A DNA stretch of 64,000 bases from Schistocephalus solidus. Lineage: Eukaryota > Platyhelminthes > Cestoda > Diphyllobothriidea > Diphyllobothriidae. Positions 53,535 to 64,000 of this stretch are shown in pieces. The stretch spans positions 1 through 64,000 of the forward strand of contig WEDG01000811.1 of assembly GCA_017591395.1 (NCBI GenBank). The letters run 5' to 3'. Position 1 is the first letter of the stretch; every line of letters begins with the position of its first letter. The position numbers were made by a program, and so were the translations under genes. The notes beneath the pieces are model-generated. The model was given only the letters and a program-made list of their open reading frames with translations. It searched no databases and had not been told where the DNA came from.

Positions 53535-54665
53535 AACTAAAAAAACGTCCCACCGGTGACTACAAGGCCTTGAAAAACGTAACCATCCCGGACCACTATC
53601 CTATTCTGTATTCCCGGGATTTTTCCTGGTCTATCTTTTAGAAGATCGACTTAGTTTGGACCTAAAATTAAATCCCAATGCACTTATAGGATGTTTCGAG
53701 AACGGCTGTCACCACGTTCTTTGCTCTAGCTGATCTCCTGTGTATGCCTTTTTGACTCCGCACCACCTACCAGACCTTCCAGATGTTCGTAGGCAGAGTG
53801 CTTTACGGCCTACCCTTTGTCTTCGTCTATACTGACAACTTGTTGGTAGTTAACTTCATTACTGAAGAACACCGAAAAAAATCTTTCAACAGTACTTGAC
53901 AACCTTCAATAATTTGGCGTTGTTACCCATCCAAGTGCATTTTCACGTTCCATTCCTCGAGCTTCTCAGGCATCTGGTTGACTCCACTGGCATCCGTCCT
54001 CTTTCTCGAAGGTCCCGGACAACGGGGTATTTCCACCTCCCACTTCTACTCATCGACTGCAATGCTTTCTTCACATGGCGAATTCCTATGGGCGGTTTAT
54101 TCCGACGTCGCCATTCCCCTTGCCGACGTTTCCATTTCCCGTGTGGCAGTTGGCGCAGTCCTTCAGCAGCGCCTCAAATGTCAGACCCAACCTCTAGCTT
54201 TCATCTCCAGAAAGTGTCACTTGTAAAATCGTGTTATAAGACCTTTGAGTGGGAGCTTTTAGCCGTCTACCACAACGGAACTTCCATCAGGACAGAGATT
54301 TTATCGTTTTCACTTATAAAAAGCCATTTTTCTTTGCGTTTAAGTCGAATTCCAACAGGCGCAACCACTGGGAGAACCGTCAGCTGGACTAAGTTTTGCA
54401 GTTCACGCCAAATATCCGTCACATTGACAGGCTACGAAATGAGGTAGTTGAGGTACTGTCCCGACCCTCCATCGCTTATCCGCAACTCAATCCCGAGATC
54501 GACATCGCTGAGCAACGCCGTGTTGGTTCTCCCTATGACGCGGATGTTGTTGGACGTCAACTCCAGGACCTGCCACTGACTACTGGCCACGGCACCATTT
54601 TCGAAGACGTCTCTACTGCATTCCATCATTCATTTGTGCCACTATCACTTCGCTATTGTACTTGC
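53535..54665 (+). mobile_element. Unit 2: Ty3/gypsy RT, RNase H and tether remnant
   Basis: Retains FEWELLAVYH in RNase H near 54,243, which unit 1 has lost by deletion. The catalytic box is again YTDN. An A7 run near 53,876 shifts the frame just after the box. Confidence 0.75.
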
Positions 54666-54669
54666 AGTT

Positions 54670-55860
54670 GCTTCAACATAAGATGGATGCTGAGGATTCC
54701 GTTCCGTTCTAGGACTTCGCTGTCTGGAATCCGGTCTTGCCCTCTCAGCTTCAGTATGCTGCAGAGGCAAAGGGGATGAAAGTGTTTCAGTTGCATGGCT
54801 AGGTTAAAGTAGACGTTTCACGTCTGCATCTCTGCAGGATTATACTCAAGACGATGGCCTTGTACATACTCGGTTTGGTGTTCAGATGAATGTGTAGCCC
54901 ACAGTCAACATTGCCGAGTCTGATGTCCTTGTTCAAGACCGATTGTCTCAAGGTCACTCACTCTCGCAGGGAGCACTTCCAGACTCGCCGACCTACAAAC
55001 ACTTGACCGTTCGGACATACAGGTGCGTCTATATAGTCGCGACCGCACAAACTCCAATTGAATAATCCCTCTCCCTTCAGTAGATGGGACAAATGCCGCT
55101 GGACACGACACTCCTCCGGTAATGCAACAGACACCAATTTGACAACACTTGAACTTAATCGAGAAATCTATTGAGGCAGCTGTTACTACTCTCTCTCTCT
55201 CTCTCCCTCCCTCTCTCCCTCCCTCTCTCTCATGCATGACGGGATGCAGTCACCGTAGCTCCGGCCTTGCCAGGGGCAGCAACTCCGAATTTTGTGCACA
55301 ATCTATGTCTCCCAGAGTGCCTTCGATCTTTTCCTACAACCCCATTTAGGATTGTATTGCTATGAGTACAAGCGCAGCCCAGAAGCTACAAAGGCCATGA
55401 CCACTCCACAAAACGGCCAAATGTCTGGCTGACTTTGGACATCTGGTGTTCAACTTTGCCGTCAATTTCAGTGCTGCTTAAATAGACGGCGTTGTCCACG
55501 GTTGGTAGTTGGCTGGCACCGAAATTGGAGCGAGGGATATTTCATTCAGTCTTGGCTGCTGTTTGTTGCATAACCACCACTTGGTCCGTTTTCATTGTTA
55601 GTCCGAAGTTTGCTCAGGCATCGGCAAAAAGGTACATGCTCCTTTGCATATTCTCTTCCGTCACGTTGTCAAACACGCTGTCGGCTGCGAAGAGCGAGTC
55701 ATAGGAAGTATTCGTAGATAGACACGTTAAGACCAGCAAGCGCCGGCAATTGACAAGATGGCCATCGGTCCTGTAAGCGGTGCAGATTCAAGGGTGTTTG
55801 TCACGGTAGACGTCCATCAGCATGGCAAAGAGCACGAGACTGAATAGGGTGGGGACGGAG
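54670..55860 (-). mobile_element. Unit 2: RTE-like RT fragment, minus strand
   Basis: Matches the unit 1 copy, including the LFAADS box, so the catalytic change predates the triplication. Confidence 0.65.
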
Positions 55861-55887
55861 AAAGCAGAGTAGACGTAGCCCATCGAC

Positions 55888-56520
55888 CCCTACCGAATCC
55901 CCCGCAGTTGTCTATCAAATATGTTGTAATGAGGGGGGCTGCAAATACGTCGGGGCAACTGGATGAGAATTGCAGACTCGCCTACATGAGCACAAACTGG
56001 CGGCTTGGAGGCTAGACCAAAACTCACAGCTTGCAGTCCGTATTGGAGAGGCTGACCCCACCTTTGACATTCAAGGAGCGGCCATCCTACGTAGAAGGAA
56101 CTCAACAGCCGAACGTCCTACGCTTGAAGCATGGTATTCACATGTCAGCTCCGTCAACAGGCATCTAGACTTTCCAACTTCCTATATTTTCCTGCCTCAT
56201 TATACGCATAAAACATAGAGCAATATGGTTACACTGGAACTACGGCATATAAGCGTAGACTGCCCCGCGACGCACCCACCGGAAGAGGAATCAGGCTTAC
56301 AAGCACCCTCAACCGATGTTGAGTTGCCCAACACCAGCGGTTGTCAAGCTGTACAAACATCCAAGCAGATGCCAAGGCAGCGAGCGAGAGAAAAGTCGAT
56401 ACGTCCAAGGCCGATAAGTTCAGCCTGTAATTGAAAACACTGATAACGATATTAGCAGTAGACGCTTGGGTAATGGAGAGCCGGCCAAGCCCTCCGAAAC
56501 GTCAGCGATAATAACAACCA
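55888..56520 (+). mobile_element. Unit 2: PLE GIY-YIG end (b) and tail
   Basis: Starts directly at the RTE junction ('cctaccgaatcccccgcagt'). The GIY-YIG frame is interrupted by the same TGA as unit 1. The tail ends with GAAACGTCAGCGATAATAAC. Confidence 0.7.
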
Positions 56521-56576
56521 GTTCTGGTGTGCAGTTTAGATTTATCTACATTGCTAAAGTGTGCGGCCCACCGCTT

Positions 56577-56932
56577 CAGAATTAATGATTACTCCGTCAG
56601 AAGTGATGTACCATCCGAGTTGAGCTGCAGCGTGGTTTCCTTGCTGCAGGCAACATTGATGGACTTGATGGGGTCAAAGTTGTTCATTGAGTTGCGGTCC
56701 ATACACAATTGGATACCTTCCACTTTGTGAGTCACCCAGGCGTCCTGCATCTCCCACAGGCGTTGCTGTTTAGAGCAGTAGCATTTGAAGAAGGCCACTC
56801 TGTTATTTTCGATCTGGCCGTCCATGTGGTAATGCGTAGTCTGTTCTCCTCGACGAGAAGGTTGCTGATATCCACGTCATTGTCGTCAAACCACCCCTGA
56901 CACGGATGATGTGCGTATTCGAGGACCTCAAG
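56577..56932 (-). mobile_element. Unit 2: RTE-like linker, minus strand
   Basis: Matches 51,845-52,200 with a handful of substitutions, for example RLWEMQD in place of RLCEMQD. Confidence 0.7.
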
Positions 56933-57629
56933 AGCAGTGGAATGGATAACGTTCCGCAGTTGACACCAACGTGGCTACCTGTGGTTTTGTCATCCGTTTA
57001 TCCTTATACGTAAGGCGAATAACATGGTAAAACCTATATACGGCAGTAAAAGTGAGAAGAAAATAACTAGTCAAGAAAACTTTACTTAGGTAAGGATAAC
57101 TTGTATGACCACGTAAACATGACAAGTGCAAAGAAACCGCCCCACCCGCTTAAAATACGTGGACTTAAGGTAAATTTCTGTTTCTTAACGCTAACACTAA
57201 GCCTAAAATAAAACTAAACTCAGACCTTAATTTTACGGTAAATGTCTGTTTATTAACGCTCACACTAAGCCTAACATAAAACTAAACTCAAACCTTAATT
57301 TTCACCCAGCCTTACCCTAAGCATAAACGCTACGGTGAACAGTTCAGCAAACACATTATTATTTGCAATAAGCCGTAGTTACCGGTATGAATATCAGCGC
57401 CCCTTTGATATATGAATGTGGTGTGTCTCAACGGCCTCAGAGATGGGAAAGGGCGCAGGCCCACGCACTGTGGTTCAACACGGCCAGGGGAGCAGCAACC
57501 TAAAGTCTGGAGGGCCTTTTCCAACATTAAGGGAGTTTCTGAGGCGGTTTATCGACTCTAAAAACCCACCAAAGTAGACATAGCCCCCCGACCAAACGGC
57601 AACAATTAACTGCCGTTGGATTCAACCCA

Positions 57630-58125
57630 AGGACACGCTGTCACTAACTGAAACCTCAGCAGTTGTCTACAAAGTAATTTGCAACGAGGGGGACTGCAAG
57701 TACGCTGGGGAAACCGGGCGGAGCACGTAGACCAGCCTGCAGGAGCACAATTCGACAGCTTGGAGGCTAGACCCCTAAACTCAGCTTGCAACACACGTAG
57801 GAGCAACTGACCATACCTTCGGTCTTCAGGGAACCAACATCGTAGGCCTGGGTAACTAAGAGATGGAACGTTAAAGCTTGGGGCATGGTATTCAGATGCC
57901 AACTCCATTAACAGGCATCTTGACCTTTCCGCAGTCTTGCATCGTTATGTACAAGAAACTCTGGATAAGACGGCTACGCAGTACTCAAGAAAGCTACACA
58001 GACACAGCGCGAGAGCGAACTCACCCTACGAAGAAAACGAGCCAGCGGACCGAAAAACAGCAGCAGAGGGCTCAAACGCCTTTCGGTGAGCCAAACAAGC
58101 TCTCCGAAACGTCAGCATACAAATA
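57630..58125 (+). mobile_element. Unit 3: PLE GIY-YIG end (a)
   Basis: Matches the unit 1 and 2 copies. It keeps the 'gaagaaaacgagcc' version of unit 1, so the one-base loss in unit 2 is recent. Confidence 0.7.
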
Positions 58126-58269
58126 GAATGTTCCGGTGAGCCCGCCGTGTTTCTTAAATTATCAACCCGCAGCTCTCAACTTTGCTAATTTTAGATAACA
58201 AAGCAGTTACCCGTAAACGGAAACGGCCTGAAACTGGGACACTACATGACGTAAGTAGCGTCGAAACTA

Positions 58270-59395
58270 AAAAAACGTCCCACCGGTGACTACAAGGCCT
58301 TGAAAAACGTAACCATCCCGGACCACTATCCTATTCTGTATTCCCGGGATTTTTCCTGGTCTATCTTTTAGAAGATCGACTTAGTTTGGACCTAAAATTA
58401 AATCCCAATGCACTTATAGGATGTTTCGAGAACGGCTGTCACCACGTTCTTTGCTCTAGCTGATCTCCTGTGTATGCCTTTTTGACTCCGCACCACCTAC
58501 CAGACCTTCCAGATGTTCGTAGGCAGAGTGCTTTACGGCCTACCCTTTGTCTTCGTCTATACTGACAACTTGTTGGTAGTTAACTTCATTACTGAAGAAC
58601 ACCGAAAAATCTTTCAACAGTACTTGACAACCTTCAATAATTTGGCGTTGTTACCCATCCAAGTGCATTTTTCACGTTCCATTCCTCGAGCTTCAGGCAT
58701 CTGGTTGACTCCACTGGCATCCGTCCTCTTTCTCGAAGGTCCCGGACAACGGGGTATTTCCACCTCCCACTTCTACCCATCGACTGCAATGCTTTCTTCA
58801 CATGGCGAATTCCTATGGGCGGTTTATTCCGACGTCGCCATTCCCCTTGCCGACGTTTCCATTTCCCGTGTGGCAGTTGGCGCAGTCCTTCAGCAGCGCC
58901 TCAAATGTCAGACCCAACCTCTAGCTTTCATCTCCAGAAAGTGTCACTTGTAAAATCGTGTTATAACACATTTGAGTGGGAGCTTTTAGCCGTCTTCCAC
59001 AACTGCACTTCCATCAGGACAGAGATTTTATCGTTTTCATCTATAAAAATCCATTTTTCTTTGCGTTTAAGTCGAATTCCAACAGGCGCAACCACTGGGA
59101 GAACCGTCAGCTGGACTAAGTTTTGCAGTTCACGCCAAATATCCGTCACATTGACAGGCTACGAAATGAGGTAGTTGAGGTACTGTCCCGACCCTCCATC
59201 GCTTATCCGCAACTCAATCCCGAGATCGACATCGCTGAGCAACGCCGTGTTGGTTCTCCCTATGACGCGGATGTTGTTGGACGTCAACTCCAGGACCTGC
59301 CACTGACTACTGGCCACGGCACCATTTTCGAAGACGTCTCTACTGCATTCCATCATTCATTTGTGCCACCATCACTTGGCCATTGTAGTTGCAGT
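58270..59395 (+). mobile_element. Unit 3: Ty3/gypsy RT, RNase H and tether remnant
   Basis: This copy has the longest intact frame: 146 codons from MFVGRVLYGLPFVFVYTDN through FITEEHRKIFQQYLTTFNNL to the RNase H motif AVGAVLQQRLKCQ (58,513-58,953), because the A-run after the box has the right length. A three-base loss at 'gagcttcaggc' is private. Confidence 0.75.
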
Positions 59396-59399
59396 TGCT

Positions 59400-60610
59400 T
59401 CAACATAAGATGGATGCTGAGGATTCCGTTCCGTTCTAGGACTTCGCTGTCTGGAATCCGGTCTTGCCCTCTCAGCTTCAGTATGCTGCAGAGGCAAGGG
59501 GGATGAAAGTGTTTCAGTTGCATGGCTAGGTTAAAGTAGACGTTTCACGTCTGCATCTATACAGGATTATACTCAAGACGATGGCCTTGTACACACTCGG
59601 TTTTGTGTTCAGATTAATGTGTAGCCCACAGTCAACATTGCCGAGTCTGATGTCCTTGTTCAAGATCGATTGCCTCAAGGTCACTCACTCTCGCAGGGAG
59701 CGCTTCCAGACTCGCCGACCTACAAACACTTGACCGTTCGGACATACAGGTGCGTCTATATAGTCGCGACCGCACAAACTCCAATTGAATAATCCCTCTC
59801 CCTTCAGTAGATGGGACAAATGCCGCTGGACACGACACTCCTCCGGTAATGCAACAGACACCAATTTGACAACACTTGAACTTAATCGAGAAATCTATTG
59901 AGGCAGCTGTTACTACTCTCTCTCTCTCTCTCCCTCCCTCTCTCCCTCCCTCTCTCTCATGCATGACGGGATGCAGTCACCGTAGCTCCGGCCTTGCCAG
60001 GGGCAGCAACTCCGAATTTTGTGCACAATCTATGTCTCCCAGAGTGCCTTTGATCTTTTCCTACAACCCCATTTAGGATTGTATTGCTATGAGTACAAGC
60101 GCAGCCCAGAAGCTACAAAGGCCATGACCACTCCACAAAACGGCCAAATGTCTGGCTGACTTTGGACATCTGGTGTTCAACTTTGCCGTCAATTTCAGTG
60201 CTGCGTAAATAGACGGCGTTGTCCACGGTTGGAAGTTGGCTGGCACCGAAATTGGAGCGAGGGATATTTCATTCAGTCTTGGCTGCTGTTTGTTGCATAA
60301 CCACCACTTGGTCCGTTTTCATTGTTAGTCCGAAGTTTGCTCAGGCATCGGCAAAAAGGTACATGCTCCTTTGCATATTCTCTTCCGTCACGTTGTCAAA
60401 CACGCTGTCGGCTGCGAAGAGCGAGTCATAGGAAGTATTCGTAGATAGACACGTTAAGACCAGCAAGCGCCGGCAATTGACAAGATGGCCATCGGTCCTG
60501 TAAGCGGTGCAGATTCAAGGGTGTTTGTCACGGTAGACGTCCATCAGCATGGCAAAGAGCACGAGACTGAATAGGGTGGGGACGGAGAAAGCAGAGTAGG
60601 CGTAGCCCAT
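59400..60610 (-). mobile_element. Unit 3: RTE-like RT fragment, minus strand
   Basis: Contains SVPTLFSLVLFAMLMDVYRD at about 60,590-60,530 and the LFAADS box. Keeps the 45 bases that unit 2 lost at its right end. Confidence 0.65.
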
Positions 60611-60639
60611 CGACCTCAGGCGACAATTTGTCATCGTGT

Positions 60640-61295
60640 TATGCAACCTAAGGACAGACTGCCCCCTACCGAATCCCCCGCAGTTGTCTATCAAATATGT
60701 TGTAATGAGGGGACTGCAAATACGTCGGGGCAACTGGATGAGAATTGCAGACTCGCCTACATGAGCACAAACTGGCGGCTTTGGAGGCTAGACCAAAACT
60801 CACAGCTTGCAGTCCGTATTGGAGAGGCTGACCCCACCTTCGAAATTCAAGGAGCGGCCATCCTACGCAGAAGGAACTCAACAGCCGAACGACCTACGCT
60901 TGAAGCATGGTATTCACATGTCAGCTCCGTCAACAGGCATCTAGACTTTCCAACTTCCTATATTTTCCTGCCTCATTATACGCATAAAACATAGAGCAAT
61001 ATGGTTACACTGGAACTACGGCATATAAGCGTAGACTGCCCCGCGACGCACCCACCGGAAGAGGAATCAGGCTTACAAGCACCCTCAACCGATGTTAAGT
61101 TGCCCAACACCAGCGGTTGTTAAGCTGTACAAACATCCAAGCAGATGCCAAGGCAGCGAGCGAGAGAAAAGTCGATACGTCCAAGGCCGAAAAGTTCAGC
61201 CTGTAATTGAAAACACTGATAACGATATTAGCAGTAGACGCTTGGGTAATGGAGAGCCGGCCAAGCCCTCCGAAACGTCAGCGATAATAACAACC
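60640..61295 (+). mobile_element. Unit 3: PLE GIY-YIG end (b) and tail
   Basis: Indels at 'gaggggactgc' and 'gcggctttgg' give this copy a continuous 117-codon frame (60,641-60,994) in which the CNEGDCKYVG block is misread. The open frame is therefore an accident and not a sign of function. Confidence 0.7.
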
Positions 61296-61352
61296 AGTTC
61301 TGGTGTGCACTTTAGATTTATCTACATTGCTAAAGTGTGCGGCCCACCGCTT

Positions 61353-61708
61353 CAGAATTAATGATTACTCCGTCAGAAGTGTTGTACCATCCGAGTTGAG
61401 CTGCAGCGTGGTTTCCTTGCTGCAGGCAACTTTGATGGACTTGATGGGGTCAAAGTTGTTCATTGAGTTGCGGTCCATACACAATTGGATACCTTCCACT
61501 TTGTGAGTCACCCAGGCGTCCTGCACTCCCACAGGCGTTGCTGTTTAGAGCAGTAGCATTTGAAGAAGGCCACCCTGTGATTTTCGATCTGGCCGTCCAT
61601 TTGGGTAATGCGTAGTCTGTTCTCCTCGACGAGAAGTTTGCTGATATCCACATCATTGTCGTCAAACCACCCCTGACACGGATGATGTGCGTATTCAAGG
61701 ACCTCAAG
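61353..61708 (-). mobile_element. Unit 3: RTE-like linker, minus strand
   Basis: Matches the other units but has small indels (61,525 and 61,602) that split the reading frame and expose WISANFSSRRTDYALPK, which corresponds to the [15 protein letters not shown] region of the RTE-like protein. Confidence 0.7.
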
Positions 61709-62216
61709 AGCAGTGGAATGGATAACGTTCCGCAGTTGACACCAACGTGGCTACCTGTGGTTTTGTCATCCGTTTATCCTTATACGTAAGGCGAATAACA
61801 TGGTAAAACCTATATACGGCAGTAAAAGTGAGAAGAAAATAACTAGTCAAGAAAACTTTACTTAGGTAAGGATAACTTGTATGACCACGTAAACATGACA
61901 AGTGCAAAGAAACCGCCCCACCCGCTAAAACTACGTGGACTTAAGGTAAATGTCTGTTTCTTAACGCTAACACTAAGCCTAAAATAAAACTAAACTCAGA
62001 CCTTAATTTTACGGTAAATGTCTGTTTATTAACGCTCACACTAAGCCTAACATAAAACTAAACTCAAACCTTAATTTTCACCCAGCCTTACCCTAAGCAT
62101 AAACGCTACGGTGAACAGTTCAGCAAACACATTATTATTTGCAATAAGCCGTAGTTACCGGTATGAATATCAGCGCCCCTTTGATATATGAATGTGGTGT
62201 GTCTCAAAGGCCTCAG

Positions 62217-62779
62217 AATGCCGCTATGAATTTTGGCGTCGCATTTGAATCTAAATGTGGGGTTTGAAAATTCGGGAATCCCTTCAGTTTCCCTAATAAA
62301 TTCGTACGAGTAACCTGCTCTATTTATCGAATTTTCAAATTTAACTTTAGTAACACGCTTTCGGAAAAATTAATTTTCCTACGTAAAGTTAAATATTTGC
62401 CGTAATGAATTTCCGCGCCGCTTTGACAGCTAAATGTGTGGTGTCCAATTTCTAGAAATCTTTAAATCCTTACACGACTTCGCCTAAACCGCCCCACCCG
62501 CTTAAACTTCGTGGACTTACGGTAAATTTCAGGAAGGATAAATACACGTGTGTCTTAAAGCTATCAATTAGCCCAGCATAAAACTAAACTGAAACGTTAA
62601 TTTTAACCCCAACCTTACTCTAAGCCTAAACGCTACAGGTAACATAATAAAGACCTTAACCCTTAGCTTACTCACGACGGTAACCCCAATTCTGACCTTA
62701 AACCCAACCTTAAACCTAACCCACACGTACTGCGGACGGTTTCCATTCCTGCGTCTTATTTAGGCGGCCATACAAGGTT
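62217..62779. other. Spacer with CCTAA-like degenerate tract
   Basis: No coding sequence. 62,575-62,725 has blocks such as 'accccaaccttactctaagcc' and 'aaacccaaccttaaacctaac', the complementary version of the tract at 29,515. Confidence 0.5.
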
Positions 62780-63998
62780 ACTTATTGTCAAATTCTAAAA
62801 ACGTTGTGTGTCAATTTTTACGGGAGTATTTTTACCCTACTTAAACAAAATGGTTTTTTGTCACTACAGTAATCCCCCTCCTTGGAGAACGGAGTTCAAA
62901 AAGGAATACGAGGAAAACCTAGAAGGCATAATGTACAAGTTGGTAACGATCAGGGAAATGGACATGACGACCACTGCGCTGGTAACTCACAAGAGGCACT
63001 GTAGCGGTTGGAGAAGGCCGTGTTGTTGGGACGGTTGAAAAGGCTCGGTATAAGCCACCTTCAAGCGGTCGAATAATACGACCTCAGTGCGGTCGCCACG
63101 GACCATTTTGAAATGCTTATCTGTGCGCGTGCGTGAGAGTTGAGGGAGCACCATAATGGGAGATCCAGTGTTCCAGGAAGGCATGAGCTACAGTATCTGC
63201 AGTTATGTTTGAAAGTGTAGTTGCGATGGGCCATCGCGTAAACCAGTTACTTGCAGTTAGTAAGTAAATACAATTGCGGGATTTGTGTAAAGGATCTACT
63301 AGATCTATGTGCACATGTGCAAAGCGTGCGTCAGGTGCAAGAAAAGTGTCAACGGGGGCTTTGTTTTGCAGTCCGATTTTGGCTTTTTGACAGACCAAAC
63401 ATGAACGAGTTCATTGGCGCATATCGGTGTTCATACTGGGCCAGACGAAAAAGCTCGCTGGCGAGCCGTTGGGTAACCCGGATGAGCAAGATTGTACAAT
63501 GCGGTGTTCAATAAAGTTTCGCTGGTGCTGCAGTTCCGACATGCGCTCCAAGTCAATGGAAGGGTAGGCACTATTTTTAACTCAAGGTCGATAAGGACCG
63601 TCAGTGACTTGATTAGAAAGGCCTTTAAGAACTCGAATATCTGTAGTGTATTAAGAAATAAAATCGAGATGGTTGGCCTCTCGGGGCGAATACTTGTCAG
63701 AGGGAGTAGAGCAGGCATAGGTTAGCTGTTTGTGGTCCATATAAATAAAAAAATCTTAACCTTCAACATAGTAACGAAAATCTTTTATGTCTAAATAAAT
63801 AGCGAGGAGTTCTCTACCAAAAGTACTATAACGAGTTAGGGAGGGTGTCAATTTGACAGCGTAGAAGGCCAAGGATTGGATGCCGTGGGGGTCTGTTGCT
63901 GAAGGGTCACACTTATGGCGCAGTTGGAAGATTCGGCAAAATGGAGAGCAGGCCAGGGGGAGAAAGGTCAGTTGTGTCCGCAAGGGCCTCCATGACAC
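62780..63998 (-). mobile_element. Ty3/gypsy pol 3' portion and adjoining LTR-like DNA, minus strand
   Basis: Reading right to left: RNase H end (63,998-63,756; QSLAFYAVKLTPSLTRYSTF, GRELLAIYLDIKDFRYYVEG), tether, a zinc-binding HHCC-type region (YNLAHPG near 63,465 and VCQKAK near 63,395), integrase core start (HVHIDLVDPL, TASNWFTRWPIATTL, WISHYGAPSTLT; 63,330-63,150), then an abrupt join to the C-terminal end (DKHFKMVRGDR, FDRLKVAYTEP; 63,115-63,030). The second Asp and the Glu of the D-D-E triad are deleted at the join. After the end comes DNA matching 47,210-47,430, probably the 3' LTR. The gene enters from beyond the right edge of the window. Confidence 0.8.
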
Positions 63999-64000
63999 GT

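Larger units (their letters stand above)
52706..57438. repeat. Triplicated mosaic, unit 2 (4,733 bases)
   Basis: Same start and end as unit 1 and the same internal order. A private deletion of about 45 bases near 55,887 joins the RTE fragment directly to PLE fragment b. Its start 'ggcctcagagatggg' shows the exact head-to-tail junction. Confidence 0.9.
57439..62216. repeat. Triplicated mosaic, unit 3 (about 4,778 bases)
   Basis: Starts at the same 'agagatggg' and ends at 'ggcctcag' (62,216), after which unique sequence 'aatgccgctatgaa' follows. Unit 3 shares many private bases with unit 2 (for example 'gctaccgtatga' context 'atgaatgtggtgtgtctca'), so units 2 and 3 are closer to each other than to unit 1. 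Confidence 0.9.

Noticed and set aside
60641..60994. 117-codon open frame in unit 3 as an active GIY-YIG protein
   Set aside because: The frame stays open only because of indels that scramble the YVG block; units 1 and 2 show the true frame with a stop.

Overview
The window is eukaryotic nuclear DNA dominated by retroelements. It most likely comes from a parasitic flatworm, and a tapeworm of the Diphyllobothriidea type is my best guess (inference from remembered element families, not from a search). The reasons are a tetraspanin gene pair with 40-41 nt mini-introns, Penelope-like elements (PLEs) carrying GIY-YIG domains and hammerhead-like RNA motifs, an APE-type non-LTR retrotransposon of RTE character with a C-terminal zinc-finger array, Ty3/gypsy fragments, and tRNA-headed SINEs. 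There are no operons, ribosome binding sites or other prokaryotic features.

Layout. 0.3-2.9 kb: tetraspanin copy 1, five exons, plus strand, with a frameshifted second exon. 3.1-6.2 kb: old SINE pieces, including a near-perfect 145-bp palindrome. 6.2-12.9 kb: a direct tandem duplication of a repeat-rich block, the second copy enlarged by an old RTE fragment. 13-17.8 kb: SINE remnant and two decayed PLEs arranged head to head. 18.2-18.8 and 28.1-28.8 kb: two copies of a dispersed repeat that bracket the RTE cluster. 19.3 kb: one candidate host exon. 20.2-28.1 kb: a nearly full-length RTE-like element with several single-base frameshifts, preceded and followed by arrays of its 3' module. 28.9-34.0 kb: PLE tail, degenerate GGTTAG-like DNA, a decayed CR1/Jockey-like LINE and another PLE, all on the minus strand. 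34.7-42.7 kb: tetraspanin copy 2, whose last intron has grown to about 6 kb by insertion of a PLE (partial tandem copy plus a nearly complete copy) and RTE-derived modules. 43.4-47.8 kb: PLE fragment, SINEs, a tandemly duplicated segment and a Ty3/gypsy integrase end. 47.9-62.2 kb: three tandem copies of a roughly 4.8-kb mosaic, each containing the same series of PLE, gypsy and RTE fragments. 62.2-64 kb: end of a minus-strand Ty3/gypsy pol gene that continues beyond the window.

The host genes are the two tetraspanins, which share promoter, exon order, intron phases and mini-introns, so they arose by tandem duplication and were later pushed 32 kb apart by retroelement growth. They have decayed differently: copy 1 keeps a perfect six-cysteine large extracellular loop but has a frameshift in exon 2; copy 2 has an open exon 2 but has lost half of the loop cysteines and one splice donor. 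The features most worth following are the hammerhead core that coincides with the PLE stop and start codons, the C-terminal zinc-finger array of the RTE-like element, and the 14-kb triplication.
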